From Ferrithrix thermotolerans DSM 19514 (lineage in GTDB: Bacteria > Actinomycetota > Acidimicrobiia > Acidimicrobiales > CAIXPF01): a stretch of DNA of 55,542 nucleotides. The translations under genes were made by a program, and so were the position numbers. The stretch is taken from assembly GCA_945906305.1 (NCBI GenBank), contig CAMDQT010000023.1:1-55542 (forward strand), in the 5' to 3' direction. The notes under the pieces were generated by a model. That model ran no database searches and was not told where the DNA came from. It saw nothing but the letters and a program-made list of their open reading frames with translations. Of this stretch, positions 24,930 through 33,996 are shown in pieces (positions within the stretch are counted from its first letter, which is position 1; every line of letters starts with the position of its first letter).

Positions 24930-25801
24930 TGGACCGCCGGAGCTTTCGGGCCCGCCTTCACGCCGCCGCCGCGGGTACCGCGGCGCCGCTGCTGGCCCCG
25001 CTGTGCCTTGACCCGTTGACCGCCCGGCTGGCCCGCCAAGTCGGCTACGAGTCGGGGTACCTGTCCGGAGGCGGCTTGGGCTACCAACTCGCCGTGTCCG
25101 AGGCGCTACTAAGCGTGGACGAAGTGGCCAGCTACGCCCGAGCCATCACTCGGCGCAGCGATATCGCCCTGGTGATCGACGGCGGCGTTGGCTTCGGCGA
25201 CCCCGTTCATGTGGCGCGCATGATGTGGGAGTTCGAGGCGACCGGCGCAGTCGGGGTGGAGCTAGAAGACCAGGTCGCGCCCAAGCGGGTCAGCCACCAC
25301 CGCGGCATCGAGCACCTGATCTCCACGGCGGACATGGTGGCCAAGATCGAGGTGGCGGTCGCTCAGCGTCGCGACCCGGACTTCGTGCTGATCGCCCGAA
25401 CCGGGGCGGTGCGCCATGAGAGCTTCGAGGCGGCCATCGAGCGGGCCGAGGCCTACGTTGCGGCCGGCGCGGACGCCATCATGTTGTTCCCCACCACCGA
25501 GGAGCAGTGGGCCGAGGCCCCCAAGCGGCTCGACGTCCCCGTGGTCGCGATGACCATGCTCGACGTACGACCGCCGGCGCAGTGGGCGCAACTCGGCTAC
25601 GCCATGGTCATCGACCCCATGAGCGGCCAGGTGGCCGCCATGGCCGCGGTGCGCGATCTTTACGAGCGTCAGCTCACCAACGCCGACCGCGCCGGTACGG
25701 ATCTGCGGCCGCGCAACGCCTTCTACCACCAACTCGCCCCGCTGGCCGGCCTGGAAGAGCTCTACGACATCGAGCGGGCCACCACCGAGCCGGGCACCTA
25801 G
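24929..25801 (+). CDS. Isocitrate lyase/PEP-mutase superfamily protein without catalytic Cys
   Basis: This 290-residue alpha/beta barrel is similar to 2-methylisocitrate lyase and oxaloacetate decarboxylase. VIDGGVGFGDPVHVARMM (about 75-92) and VGVELEDQVAPKRVSHH (about 108-124) match the metal and gating-loop regions. Lyases have K-(K/R)-C-G-H here; this protein has K-R-V-S-H, so the acid Cys is absent. RTGAVRHESFEAAIERAEAY and AIMLFPTTEEQW are also typical of the superfamily. It likely decarboxylates or hydrolyses a small keto-acid. Overlap with the flavoprotein gene suggests consecutive steps on one di- or tricarboxylate. Confidence 0.82.
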   Translation: MDRRSFRARLHAAAAGTAAPLLAPLCLDPLTARLARQVGYESGYLSGGGLGYQLAVSEALLSVDEVASYARAITRRSDIALVIDGGVGFGDPVHVARMMWEFEATGAVGVELEDQVAPKRVSHHRGIEHLISTADMVAKIEVAVAQRRDPDFVLIARTGAVRHESFEAAIERAEAYVAAGADAIMLFPTTEEQWAEAPKRLDVPVVAMTMLDVRPPAQWAQLGYAMVIDPMSGQVAAMAAVRDLYERQLTNADRAGTDLRPRNAFYHQLAPLAGLEELYDIERATTEPGT

Positions 25802-25803
25802 CA

Positions 25804-26649
25804 ATGGCAACCAACGACGCCGACCTCACCGGGTTGATCGAGGCCCGATTCGGCCTGGCACCGGACTTTGCCCAGGACCGCACACCAACAGACACCGTGA
25901 CCACCATGCTGCGCCACCGGATCTGTCGCCAGTTCACGACCGATGCGGTGGACGAGGCGACCTTGGAGCACCTGCTGGCGGCAGCGCTGTCCACCCCGGC
26001 GAAATCGGATTTGCAGCAGGTGGCCATCATTGTGGTTGATGACCCCCAACGCCGGGCCCGCATCGCCGATCTGATCCCCGACATGCCGTGGATTCGCTCA
26101 TGCGCCCGGTTCCTGCTGTTTTGCGGTGACGGTCGGCGTATTCGCCGGATCTGCGAGTTGCACGGCATCGAGTTCGGCAACGATCACCTCGACGCCGTGC
26201 TCAATGCGGCGGTCGACGCCGCGCTGCACCTGTCCAGCTTCGTCTGGGCGGCCGAATCGATGGGGTTGGGAACCTGCCCCATCTCGGTGGTCCGCAACCA
26301 CATCGACGCCGTGAGCGAGATCTGCGAGCTGCCCGACTTGGTGTTCCCTCTGTCGGGATTGTGCATCGGCCATCGCGGCGACACCGGCCACCAGGTGCTG
26401 CGACTGCCACCAGCGCTGACGGTGCACCGCGACCGCTACGACGATTCGGCGCTCGCGGAACAGCTCCAAGGCTACGACCGTCGCCGAGATGCGGTCTTTT
26501 CCATACCGCCAGACCGACAGCAGTACCGCGATCGGTTCGGTACCGCCGAGTTCTACGGGTGGTCGATGGACAAGGCCCGCCAGGTTTCGGTCCCAGAGCG
26601 GGCCGACCTCGCCGCGTTCCTGCGCCGCAAGGGCTTCCGCCTGGAGTGA
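25804..26649 (+). CDS. NfrA-like nitroreductase-fold flavin oxidoreductase
   Basis: This 281-residue FMN protein shows HRICRQFTTDAVDEATLEHL (about 37-56, FMN-binding Arg), AALSTPAKSDLQQVAIIVV and SSFVWAAESMGLGTCPIS (about 140), with LSGLCIGHRGD (about 182). These are the marks of NADPH-FMN oxidoreductases of the NfrA/SnrA group. It could reduce flavins for a partner or an enone, quinone or nitro compound directly. It starts 2 bases after the previous stop and ends the operon begun at 18219. It converges on an amidohydrolase (19-base gap). Confidence 0.85.
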   Translation: MATNDADLTGLIEARFGLAPDFAQDRTPTDTVTTMLRHRICRQFTTDAVDEATLEHLLAAALSTPAKSDLQQVAIIVVDDPQRRARIADLIPDMPWIRSCARFLLFCGDGRRIRRICELHGIEFGNDHLDAVLNAAVDAALHLSSFVWAAESMGLGTCPISVVRNHIDAVSEICELPDLVFPLSGLCIGHRGDTGHQVLRLPPALTVHRDRYDDSALAEQLQGYDRRRDAVFSIPPDRQQYRDRFGTAEFYGWSMDKARQVSVPERADLAAFLRRKGFRLE

Positions 26650-26668
26650 TCTCCCCGCAGCAGCGCCC

Positions 26669-27853
26669 CTAGAGAGCGATGCGGTACAGCTCGGCGGCGT
26701 TGTCCTGCAGGACCCGGCGTCGGGTGTAATCGTCCAGACCGGACAACGACGCACGGATGTGGTCACCACCGCCGGGATACAGGCAGGTCGGGTGGGGGAA
26801 GTCCGTTTCGAAAAGCACGCGTTCGGCCCCTAGCGCCTCGATGTTGGTCTTCAGCCCCGTCCGCTCGAACCAGAAGCAGCTGTAGAACTGCCGGTGGTAG
26901 TACTCCGAGGGCGTCAGGGACAGCTTCTGGGAGTCGTTCGGCATCGTCTCGGACATTTCGTAATCGAGCGCATCGAGATAGAACGGGATCCAGCCCAGGC
27001 CCGACTCGACGGACACGAAGCGCTGCTGCGGATAGCGCTCGAGCACGCCGGAGTAGATGAGGTTGCCGATCACCCGGGCGTTGCCGAGGAACAAGTTGGC
27101 CGAGCCCAGAGCCAGGCGGGTCTCCCCGCCGTGGGACTTCCACGGCGTCTTGCCGAAGAAGTCCATCTCGCCCGAGCTCGCGCCGATGTGGAAGTTGATG
27201 GGCATGGCCAGCTCCTGGCACACCTCGAAGAACGGAGCCCACACCGGTTGGGACAGGTCCGCCATGCCCGCGTCTTCGGGGTTGGAGCACATCACGACCC
27301 CACGCAGACCCATCGCCGCACAACGCCGGACCTCGGCCACGGACGCCTCGACGTCCCACCACGGCATCAAGGCCATGGTGAAGATCCGGTCACCGGATTG
27401 CTCTTGGTGCTCGGCCCCCGCGTCGTTGTAGATCTGTGCACACAGCAACCGCAACTCGAGGTCGTCCAACCGCAGGAAGGACTGGTTGCCGAAGCCCGCG
27501 AGGTTCGGGTACACGATCTGGGCGTATACGCCGACCTCGTCCATCAACTTCAGCCGGGCGGGGATCTGCGACGAGGCGGCATGAACTTCTTCGACGGACA
27601 ACTTCAGCCAATCGATGCCGTAGATCTTGTTGCCGTCGGGGCCGACCACGCTGGCCGCCCCGACACCGCCGAGATCGATGTCCTCGCCGATGACCCAGCG
27701 CCGGCGTCCGTTACGTTCGATCTGACGCGGCACCACATTGCGGTAGCGGGCCGGGGCCCGGGAGGTCCACAGGTCTGCCGGCTCGGACAGGTGGGTGTCG
27801 GTGTCGATGATCTTGAGGCCAGCGAGGATGTCGACTTGCTGCAGCGCAGTCAT
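26669..27853 (-). CDS. Amidohydrolase_2 family hydrolase/decarboxylase
   Basis: This 394-residue TIM-barrel protein of the ACMSD-like group has metal motif DTDTHLSEP (about 17-25), barrel His in NFHIGASSGE (about 222) and C-terminal ETDFPHPTCLYP (about 348) bearing the conserved Asp. Members decarboxylate or hydrolyse unsaturated or aromatic acids, and many actinobacterial copies sit in lipid or aromatic loci. It is divergent from the CoA transferase over 130 bases, where CTACGA occurs twice (27911-27916 and 27932-27937), a possible control region. It is one of four homologous amidohydrolases in this window. Confidence 0.9.
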   Translation of the reverse strand: MTALQQVDILAGLKIIDTDTHLSEPADLWTSRAPARYRNVVPRQIERNGRRRWVIGEDIDLGGVGAASVVGPDGNKIYGIDWLKLSVEEVHAASSQIPARLKLMDEVGVYAQIVYPNLAGFGNQSFLRLDDLELRLLCAQIYNDAGAEHQEQSGDRIFTMALMPWWDVEASVAEVRRCAAMGLRGVVMCSNPEDAGMADLSQPVWAPFFEVCQELAMPINFHIGASSGEMDFFGKTPWKSHGGETRLALGSANLFLGNARVIGNLIYSGVLERYPQQRFVSVESGLGWIPFYLDALDYEMSETMPNDSQKLSLTPSEYYHRQFYSCFWFERTGLKTNIEALGAERVLFETDFPHPTCLYPGGGDHIRASLSGLDDYTRRRVLQDNAAELYRIAL

Positions 27854-27983
27854 GGTTATCGCCGTCCTCTTTCATGTCCGGTGAACCTGACGGTCCTGGC
27901 CGATGCGATCCTACGAGCTGTCGTTGGGGTGCTACGAATGGGCCCGAGCAAGCCCAACGCGGCACCGACACGGGGACGATGAC

Positions 27984-29195
27984 ATGAGCGACACGACGAT
28001 GATGGGCCCGTTGGCCGGTGTGCGGGTGGTGGAATTGGGCCTGTGGCTGGCGGGTCCGGCCTGTGCCGCGATCCTGGCCGATTGGGGCGCCTCGGTCACC
28101 AAGCTCGAGCCGCTCGACGGCGACCCGTTCCGGGGTTATGCCTGGATGTTCGGCGGCCACATCAACCCGCCCTTCGAGCTCGACAACCGGGGAAAGCGCT
28201 CGGTCTGCGTCGACCTACGCCACCCCGAAGGTCTCGAAGTGGCCATGTCTTTGCTCACCGAGGCCGACGTGTTCGTCACCAACTACCGGCCCGGTGGCCT
28301 GGAGCGGCTCGGGCTCGGGTGGGACAACTTGCACGCCCACAACCCCCGTCTGATCTACGCCAGCATCACCGGCTACGGCCTCGACGGCCCCGAACGTGAC
28401 CGGGCGGCCTACGACATGGGCGCCTACTGGGCTCGCGCCGGGGTGGCGGCCTCGTTGACCCTGCCCGGTCAGGATCTGCCCTACCAGCGCGGTGGAGTGG
28501 GCGATCACCTCACCGGTATTTCCCTCGCCGGTGGGGTGGCGGCGGCGCTCTACCAGCGCGAGCACAGCGGTGAAGGACAGCTGGTGGCGACGTCGTTGCT
28601 GCGCGCCGGCATGTATCAGATGGGCACGGACCTCAACACCAACGTACGGGCCGGCATAGCGACGGTGGCCGCCTCGATCCGCAAGGTCGCCAACCCACTG
28701 CTCACCGGCTACCGCTGTGCGGAGGACACCTGGGTATGGCTGCTCTGTCTGGAGGGAGACCGCCACTGGCCCAACGTGATGCGCGCCTTGGACCTCGAAC
28801 ACCTCGCCGATGACCCGGCGTTCGCCACCATGCAAGGCCGCCGCGACCACGCCGAACTTGTTACCGCCACCCTCCAGGAACGCTTCGAGGGACGCACCCG
28901 CGAGGACTGGGCACCGATCTTGGATCGTGAGGGAGTGTGGTGGGCGAGGGTCCAACACACTCACGACCTGCCCGAGGATCCACAAGCCATCGCGGCGGGC
29001 GGTTTCATTGAGGTTCCCATGGCCGACGGTACAACCGCCCGCATGGTGGCCTCACCGGTGGACTTCTCTGGTCGATCCCACTTCGCGCAGCTCGCCGTTC
29101 CCGAACTTGGCCAGGACACCGAGTTGGTGCTCATGGAACTCGGGTGGAGCTGGGAGCGCATAGACGCCCTCAAGGCGGCTGGCATCATCCCCTGA
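27984..29195 (+). CDS. Class III (CaiB/BaiF) CoA transferase
   Basis: This 403-residue enzyme moves CoA between acyl groups through an Asp-bound intermediate. PLAGVRVVELGLWLAGPACA (about 9-28), DNRGKRSVCVDLRHPEG (about 66) and YDMGAYWARAG (about 143-153, holding the catalytic Asp) are characteristic, as is FVTNYRPGGLERLG. It likely activates a carboxylate produced by neighbouring genes without ATP. I chose ATG 27984, preceded by GGGGA, which starts the first strand; the frame continues upstream without support. It ends 28 bases before the convergent lipoprotein gene. Confidence 0.93.
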   Translation: MSDTTMMGPLAGVRVVELGLWLAGPACAAILADWGASVTKLEPLDGDPFRGYAWMFGGHINPPFELDNRGKRSVCVDLRHPEGLEVAMSLLTEADVFVTNYRPGGLERLGLGWDNLHAHNPRLIYASITGYGLDGPERDRAAYDMGAYWARAGVAASLTLPGQDLPYQRGGVGDHLTGISLAGGVAAALYQREHSGEGQLVATSLLRAGMYQMGTDLNTNVRAGIATVAASIRKVANPLLTGYRCAEDTWVWLLCLEGDRHWPNVMRALDLEHLADDPAFATMQGRRDHAELVTATLQERFEGRTREDWAPILDREGVWWARVQHTHDLPEDPQAIAAGGFIEVPMADGTTARMVASPVDFSGRSHFAQLAVPELGQDTELVLMELGWSWERIDALKAAGIIP

Positions 29196-29223
29196 GCGGC
29201 GCGGCGACGGACCTGCCACAGGC

Positions 29224-30258
29224 TCAAAGGCGGAGGGGCCGGGCACCGCGGTAGCACCCCATGAAGTAGGGGAATTCGGCGGTGGCCGAATAGTGGTAGG
29301 TGCTGACCACCGCACCGTCGAGGGACACCGGCGAGCTACGGCCATGGCATTCGTCGAGATCGGCATTGGTGGGTAGTCGGCCCTGGGCATCACGCTCGAC
29401 GACGATGGGGAAGCCGTCCGCGGCGAAGCCCACCACCGTTGATGGCCCAGTGGCGGCGTCACGGATGCAGGAGGGAACTTCGTGGTAGTGGTATCGGCTG
29501 GTTTGCCCGGGATGGCCGTCGCACACGTCCTGGGTCTCGTAGGCCACTGCGTCACGTTGGCGAGCATCGATCGCTGCGAACACCGCCACGCCGTTGCGCA
29601 AGATGCCGATGGCGCCCATGGGCAGACAGGACGCACGGGCTGCCACTTGCGCCAATCGGGGCAGCTCCACGGAAAGGTCGTGCTCACCAATGGAGTTGGG
29701 GTTGCGGTCGTAGGCGTACGCCGGGTCCTGCGCCGCGATCGGGAAGGTCCCGCTCACCAAACCGACCGGTAACCCATTGGATTCGAGCCGTCGCACCTCA
29801 CCCTGCAACGTCTCCCGAAAGCGGGCCATGGGCCAACCCACCGCGCCGGCGACGCGCACCTTGCGGGTGGCGTCCCAAGTGCCGGCACCCTCATCTATCC
29901 AGGGCCCGGCCCGCATCGCCCCGCCCATGGTGGTGGTCCCACCGACACAGGCGAACAGGCCTCCCACTGACGCCGCCGTGGTGGATACCCGGCCGGTACC
30001 GATGGGCAGCTTCGTGAGATCGACGGGCCCACCCACCCAGGTGTTGACCACCGCCATGCTCGACCCTGACGTCGGTGCCGTAGATACCGCGCTCGTGCCC
30101 GTCGTCGAGGACGACGTACCAGCGGCGGCGGGCACCGATTCGGCGGAAGACCCCGCGACCTCGGCGACCTCGACACGGGCGGCGTCGGGGGCTACCGAAG
30201 CGCCGCCGCAAGCTGCAACTGCCACCACCAGGCACCAAGCCACCACAAACGCCTTCAC
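29224..30258 (-). CDS. YHYH-domain lipoprotein
   Basis: The 344-residue product has a lipoprotein signal (MKAFVVAWCLVVAVAACGG, lipobox VAAC with Cys at 18), a Ser/Thr/Ala-rich linker to about residue 70 and a globular domain. The domain ends in TSRYHYHEVPSC (about 257), DECHGRSSPV and TYHYSATAEFPYFMGCYRG (about 321). The repeated YHYH and paired Cys define the YHYH protein family of secreted, possibly metal-binding proteins whose function is not established to my knowledge. It lies outside the membrane. It is co-directional with, and 57 bases after, a membrane protein gene. Confidence 0.85.
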   Translation of the reverse strand: MKAFVVAWCLVVAVAACGGASVAPDAARVEVAEVAGSSAESVPAAAGTSSSTTGTSAVSTAPTSGSSMAVVNTWVGGPVDLTKLPIGTGRVSTTAASVGGLFACVGGTTTMGGAMRAGPWIDEGAGTWDATRKVRVAGAVGWPMARFRETLQGEVRRLESNGLPVGLVSGTFPIAAQDPAYAYDRNPNSIGEHDLSVELPRLAQVAARASCLPMGAIGILRNGVAVFAAIDARQRDAVAYETQDVCDGHPGQTSRYHYHEVPSCIRDAATGPSTVVGFAADGFPIVVERDAQGRLPTNADLDECHGRSSPVSLDGAVVSTYHYSATAEFPYFMGCYRGARPLRL

Positions 30259-30315
30259 CGCAAAAGGCTATAGCCGGTTACAGCGCAGTGCAGGGCTGAC
30301 ACCCATTCCCGGCAC

Positions 30316-31146
30316 CTATGGCACGATCACCCCGAGCCAGACCACCCCGACGGCGATGCCGGCCACCGCGGCGATCGCCAGCGCGACCATGCAGGCCAGC
30401 AACGGCACTCGGCCGTCCTTGCGCCCGCCGGACAGGCCGATCACCGCCAGCAACGCCAAGGCCGCGGCCAACAGCCCCACCGCCAGGCGCAGTTCCCCAC
30501 CGGCGGACGCCAGCACCGAGGGCGACACCGGCTCGCCCGGTGCGCTGGGACCTTGCATCACCGGCCCGGCCGATCGGGGCACCACCACCAGCGCCGCCAC
30601 GAGCAGAGCCCCAGCCCCCCAGAACGCGTACTTGGGCCAAAGGCGAGCCGCCACGCTCGGCCCGGCGCGATCGCTGTTGGCTAGGTAAGCGAACACAAGG
30701 CCGCCGAGCACCACCGCCAGCGCCGCGGTAGCGAGCACCGAGGCAGTACCCGTGCTCGGCGTACAGGAACCGACGCGTGGAACCAACCGCGACCCACAGG
30801 GTCCCAAGCCCGGCGCAACGCCCAAGGGTGAGGTCGCCTGGCGCAACGCCAGCCACGCGGAGCCCACCCCGATCACCAAGCCCACCGCGCCGACCAAAGC
30901 GACGAGCGCCTCGAACCGGCCGGGAGGACCCGTCGCCCCAACCTGCCGGGCGGCGGACTCCAACCCGCGGCCAGCAAGCAGGCCCATGGCCAACGCGCCG
31001 AGCAGCACCGCGTCGGCGACCAAGACGGGCCAGCCAGCCGCGGTGGTCCCCCATAGCGCCGCGGTGGACACCTCGGCGATGATCACCCCGAGCGCCCCCA
31101 CGAGGGCGAGAGCGTGACGCGACACCCGCTCGGCGCCTCGGTCCAT
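30316..31146 (-). CDS. Integral membrane protein of unknown function
   Basis: This 276-residue protein has about seven hydrophobic segments (roughly residues 10-32, 38-58, 78-101, 135-156, 170-188, 215-237 and 246-275). A two-Cys outer loop between segments 3 and 4 (GPCGSRLVPRVGSC) may form a disulfide. I recognise no family. Pairing with the YHYH lipoprotein (57-base gap, same strand) suggests a joint envelope role. It is divergent from the SMP-30 gene. Confidence 0.75.
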   Translation of the reverse strand: MDRGAERVSRHALALVGALGVIIAEVSTAALWGTTAAGWPVLVADAVLLGALAMGLLAGRGLESAARQVGATGPPGRFEALVALVGAVGLVIGVGSAWLALRQATSPLGVAPGLGPCGSRLVPRVGSCTPSTGTASVLATAALAVVLGGLVFAYLANSDRAGPSVAARLWPKYAFWGAGALLVAALVVVPRSAGPVMQGPSAPGEPVSPSVLASAGGELRLAVGLLAAALALLAVIGLSGGRKDGRVPLLACMVALAIAAVAGIAVGVVWLGVIVP

Positions 31147-31257
31147 GTCTCTCGCCTCCGTCGGTCAGTGCGTAGGTACATCAGCGCGGCGCAGCTACGC
31201 CACTGGGGCGAAGTTAGGCCACCAGCGAGAACCAACCGCTCGTGTAAGGCTGGTGGA

Positions 31258-32160
31258 ATGGATCTGCCAATGCACACCATGGCCCGCGGGCTGCGTTTCC
31301 CTGAGGGCCCTATCGCGCTCGCCGACGGCAGTGTGCTGCTGGTGGAGATCGAGCGAGGGACGCTGAGCCGGGTTGAGCACGATGGCACGGTGGAGGTGGT
31401 CGCGGACTGTGGTGGGGGACCCAATGGTGCTGCCGTCGGGCCCGACGGCAAGGTCTACATCACCAACAATGGCGGCTTTGCCTGGGTCAACGGCGTGCCA
31501 ACCGTGCAATCAGAGGACTACGTCGGTGGCAGCATCCAACGGGTCGAGTTGACCAGCGGGACGGTTGAGACGCTGTACACCCACTGCGAAGGCCATCGCC
31601 TCAAGGGCCCCAACGACCTGGTCTTCGACACCACCGGCGGGTTCTGGTTCACCGATCCCGGCAAGCGGCGCCACCGTGACCGCGACCGGGGCGGGTTGTA
31701 CTACGCCCGGGCCGACGGCAGCGCCATCACCGAGGTCATCTACCCCCTCAACCACCCCAACGGCGTCGGACTGTCTCCCGCCGGTGATCGCCTCTACGTG
31801 GCGGAGACGGAAACGGCTCGCGTCTTCGCCTGGAACCTAGCGGGCCCCGGCGAGATCGCCGGCTACCGCGGGCCCGAGACCCGGCCCACCCTGCTAGCCG
31901 GCCTCGGTGGCTGGCAGATGCTGGACTCCTTGGCCGTAGACGCCGCGGGCAACGTGTGCGTGGCCACCATCCGCAACGGCGGCATCACCGTGATCTCCGC
32001 CGACGGTACCCGCGTCGAGCACATACCCACCGGTGACGCCATCACCACCAACATCTGTTTCGGCGGCCCCGCAGGCGACAGCGCCTATATCACGGCGTCT
32101 CACGGCGGACTACTACTGCGTACCACCTGGCCCCGTCCCGGCCTTGCGTTGGCGTACTGA
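31258..32160 (+). CDS. SMP-30/gluconolactonase-like lactonase
   Basis: This 300-residue six-bladed beta-propeller has blade and metal-site segments RFPEGPIALADGSVLLVEIE (about 12-31, metal Glu), NGAAVGPDGKVYITNNGGF (about 60), GPNDLVFDTTGGFWFTDPG (about 115-133, metal Asn), HPNGVGLSPAGDRLYVAET (about 163) and DSLAVDAAGNVCVAT (about 222, metal Asp). Such calcium or zinc enzymes open sugar or other lactones. A longer frame exists, but ATG 31258 with GGTGGA before it fits the first blade. It converges with the large hydrolase gene (3-base gap). The substrate is unknown. Confidence 0.9.
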   Translation: MDLPMHTMARGLRFPEGPIALADGSVLLVEIERGTLSRVEHDGTVEVVADCGGGPNGAAVGPDGKVYITNNGGFAWVNGVPTVQSEDYVGGSIQRVELTSGTVETLYTHCEGHRLKGPNDLVFDTTGGFWFTDPGKRRHRDRDRGGLYYARADGSAITEVIYPLNHPNGVGLSPAGDRLYVAETETARVFAWNLAGPGEIAGYRGPETRPTLLAGLGGWQMLDSLAVDAAGNVCVATIRNGGITVISADGTRVEHIPTGDAITTNICFGGPAGDSAYITASHGGLLLRTTWPRPGLALAY

Positions 32161-32163
32161 CCG

Positions 32164-33888
32164 TCACCCTTTCCCAGGCACGGGTGCAACGCGGCGGCGG
32201 TTCGCGTCTGCGCTGTGCCACGCCAGTTCTGCCCGGGTCACAACGGCGGGCACGTCCACCTCAAGCAGCAGGCGGCGGGCGACGAGGTCGGCCACCACCA
32301 CGGCGGATCGGTCTCGGTGTTCCTGCAGGCTGGGCAGCTCGTCGAGCCACCACGTCGACCCGACGAGGAACAGCTCGTCCTGATCGGCGCCCATATCAGG
32401 ATGACGAACATTCCATCCGGTATGCACACCAACAGGCACGGCGACATCAGGCAGACGGATGCCGCCAAGCTCATTGCCGGTGGCGTCGAGGGCGGGAACC
32501 GGGCCCGGAGGCTGCACGAAGGACGACTCGCGAGGTGTGAACACTCCGGCGGCCGCGAACCGGGCGAGCACCGCATCCCTGCTCGTTAGCTGCGCCGCGT
32601 CCTCCGCCGTACTCGGCGACGGCGCGACGCCGTCTTGGACCCATGCCACGACTTGGGACAGCAACGCCCGTAATACCGGCCGGTAGTCCACCGTATTGAA
32701 CCCATGCCGACCCTTCCAGCCAAGGGCCTTCAACTCGAACAACTGCGGAAGATACCCAGCTGTATGTTGCGTACCGGCAACATGGTGGACCCTGACATCG
32801 GGATGGGGGTCGGGCCACAGCCCGGCCGCGTCGCCCCGCCAGTACTCGCTGGCACTGTTCATCGCCATGACCTTGACCGGTGCACCGGCACGGGCGATCA
32901 AAGACCCGTAGGTTGGATCGGCGTCGGTCTCCTCAATGGCGAAGGGCAACGATCCGGGTATCGCGAATCGCCGGTTGAACTGACCGCGTCGACCCCCGGC
33001 GATGACCGGCATCACCGCGTCGTAGGCCGGGACACCGGCCTCGTCGAGGTTCATCCCGTCGTGCAGGAACTGACGGATCACTCGACCCGATTGTGAGATG
33101 CCGAACAGCAACGAATGTTCCACTCCCTCGTTGGCCCGTAGCCACGGCACGACGTCGCGCAATGCCAGCAGCCCGCACCCACCGACGAGCGCCCCGGTGG
33201 TGGAGTATTCGCAGCGATACCAGGCCCCTGCCTGGAACCCATTTGGTCGTTCCAACGAAGCCCGGGCCACATCGAAACGCCAACTCTCCCTCGGCTGGAG
33301 TACGTCGTTCTCGTACAGCACGGCGGTGCTCTCCTCGGGTGCCCACAACCGATGGCCGGGCGGCACCAACGGCAGGCGCGACGCCCCTGACACGGCCCGG
33401 GACGTATAGCGCACCGGGCCGACCAGATCCGCCCCGGCCAGACGCGCCGTCGGTGCCCGCAAACCCAACAACGACTCGTCGGCGATGTCGAACTGCCATC
33501 CGGCGAACACCAGCGTCCAGCCCGCAGCCAGCAAGTGACCGTCACCGACAGGAGGCTGTTGCGGCTGGGGGTAGAACGAGGTGTCATCGGCTTGCAGGAA
33601 GCCCGAGATGGTGGGCCCGCCCCGGTTGGGCACGTCCACCAGGGCCCAGCCGTTGCGGGCTCGCTCGTCTTCGGGCCGGATGATCACCACATCATGATCG
33701 AAGCGAACCAGGCCCGAGGCGTCGCGCTGGGCGAGGTCAAGATCGACGATGGCGGCATTGACCGCCGCCGCGGGGTCTACGCCATGGTGCACCCGCAAGC
33801 GGCGCAGGTTGACCACACCGGCCGCCCCGAACGTGCGCCCTCCGGCATAAGCCACCGACTCGACCTGCTCCACTCCAAGTACTGCCAT
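32164..33888 (-). CDS. Large alpha/beta hydrolase-domain protein (Abhydrolase_10-like)
   Basis: This protein of about 574 residues has an N-terminal beta-rich half (VESVAYAGGRTFGAAGVVN..., VDVPNRGG) followed by a hydrolase half with nucleophile elbow LLFGISQSGRVIRQFLHDG (Ser at about 275) and a His in VAGTQHTAGYLP (about 370). This matches the 'alpha/beta hydrolase domain' proteins frequent in actinobacterial and proteobacterial catabolic clusters, where the enzyme role is mostly unproven. ATG 33888 starts the conserved part; an ATG at 33966 would add 26 residues. It is divergent from the phosphotriesterase-like gene, with an inverted repeat between them. Confidence 0.85.
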   Translation of the reverse strand: MAVLGVEQVESVAYAGGRTFGAAGVVNLRRLRVHHGVDPAAAVNAAIVDLDLAQRDASGLVRFDHDVVIIRPEDERARNGWALVDVPNRGGPTISGFLQADDTSFYPQPQQPPVGDGHLLAAGWTLVFAGWQFDIADESLLGLRAPTARLAGADLVGPVRYTSRAVSGASRLPLVPPGHRLWAPEESTAVLYENDVLQPRESWRFDVARASLERPNGFQAGAWYRCEYSTTGALVGGCGLLALRDVVPWLRANEGVEHSLLFGISQSGRVIRQFLHDGMNLDEAGVPAYDAVMPVIAGGRRGQFNRRFAIPGSLPFAIEETDADPTYGSLIARAGAPVKVMAMNSASEYWRGDAAGLWPDPHPDVRVHHVAGTQHTAGYLPQLFELKALGWKGRHGFNTVDYRPVLRALLSQVVAWVQDGVAPSPSTAEDAAQLTSRDAVLARFAAAGVFTPRESSFVQPPGPVPALDATGNELGGIRLPDVAVPVGVHTGWNVRHPDMGADQDELFLVGSTWWLDELPSLQEHRDRSAVVVADLVARRLLLEVDVPAVVTRAELAWHSADANRRRVAPVPGKG

Positions 33889-33903
33889 GGCAGGGACACT
33901 ATC

Positions 33904-33918
33904 GGTCCGTTTAGGACC
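33904..33918. promoter_or_regulatory. Candidate operator: GGTCC-N5-GGACC inverted repeat
   Basis: A perfect 5-5-5 palindrome (GGTCC, GTTTA, GGACC) lies in the 108-base gap between divergent genes, 16 bases before the hydrolase start and 79 before the phosphotriesterase-like start. Its shape suits a dimeric repressor. No regulator gene is in sight. Confidence 0.35.
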
Positions 33919-33984
33919 ATCCCCGAACCGGCCGGGGCCCGGCGGCGGGTCCGCCCGGCCTGGCATGATGTGGCCATCAAGCTA

Positions 33985-33992
33985 GGGGAGGA
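33985..33992 (+). promoter_or_regulatory. Ribosome binding site fixing the phosphotriesterase-like start
   Basis: GGGGAGGA lies 4 bases before GTG 33997. The frame is open for 154 codons further upstream across the divergent hydrolase gene, so this site decides the start. Confidence 0.75.
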
Positions 33993-33996
33993 CCAA

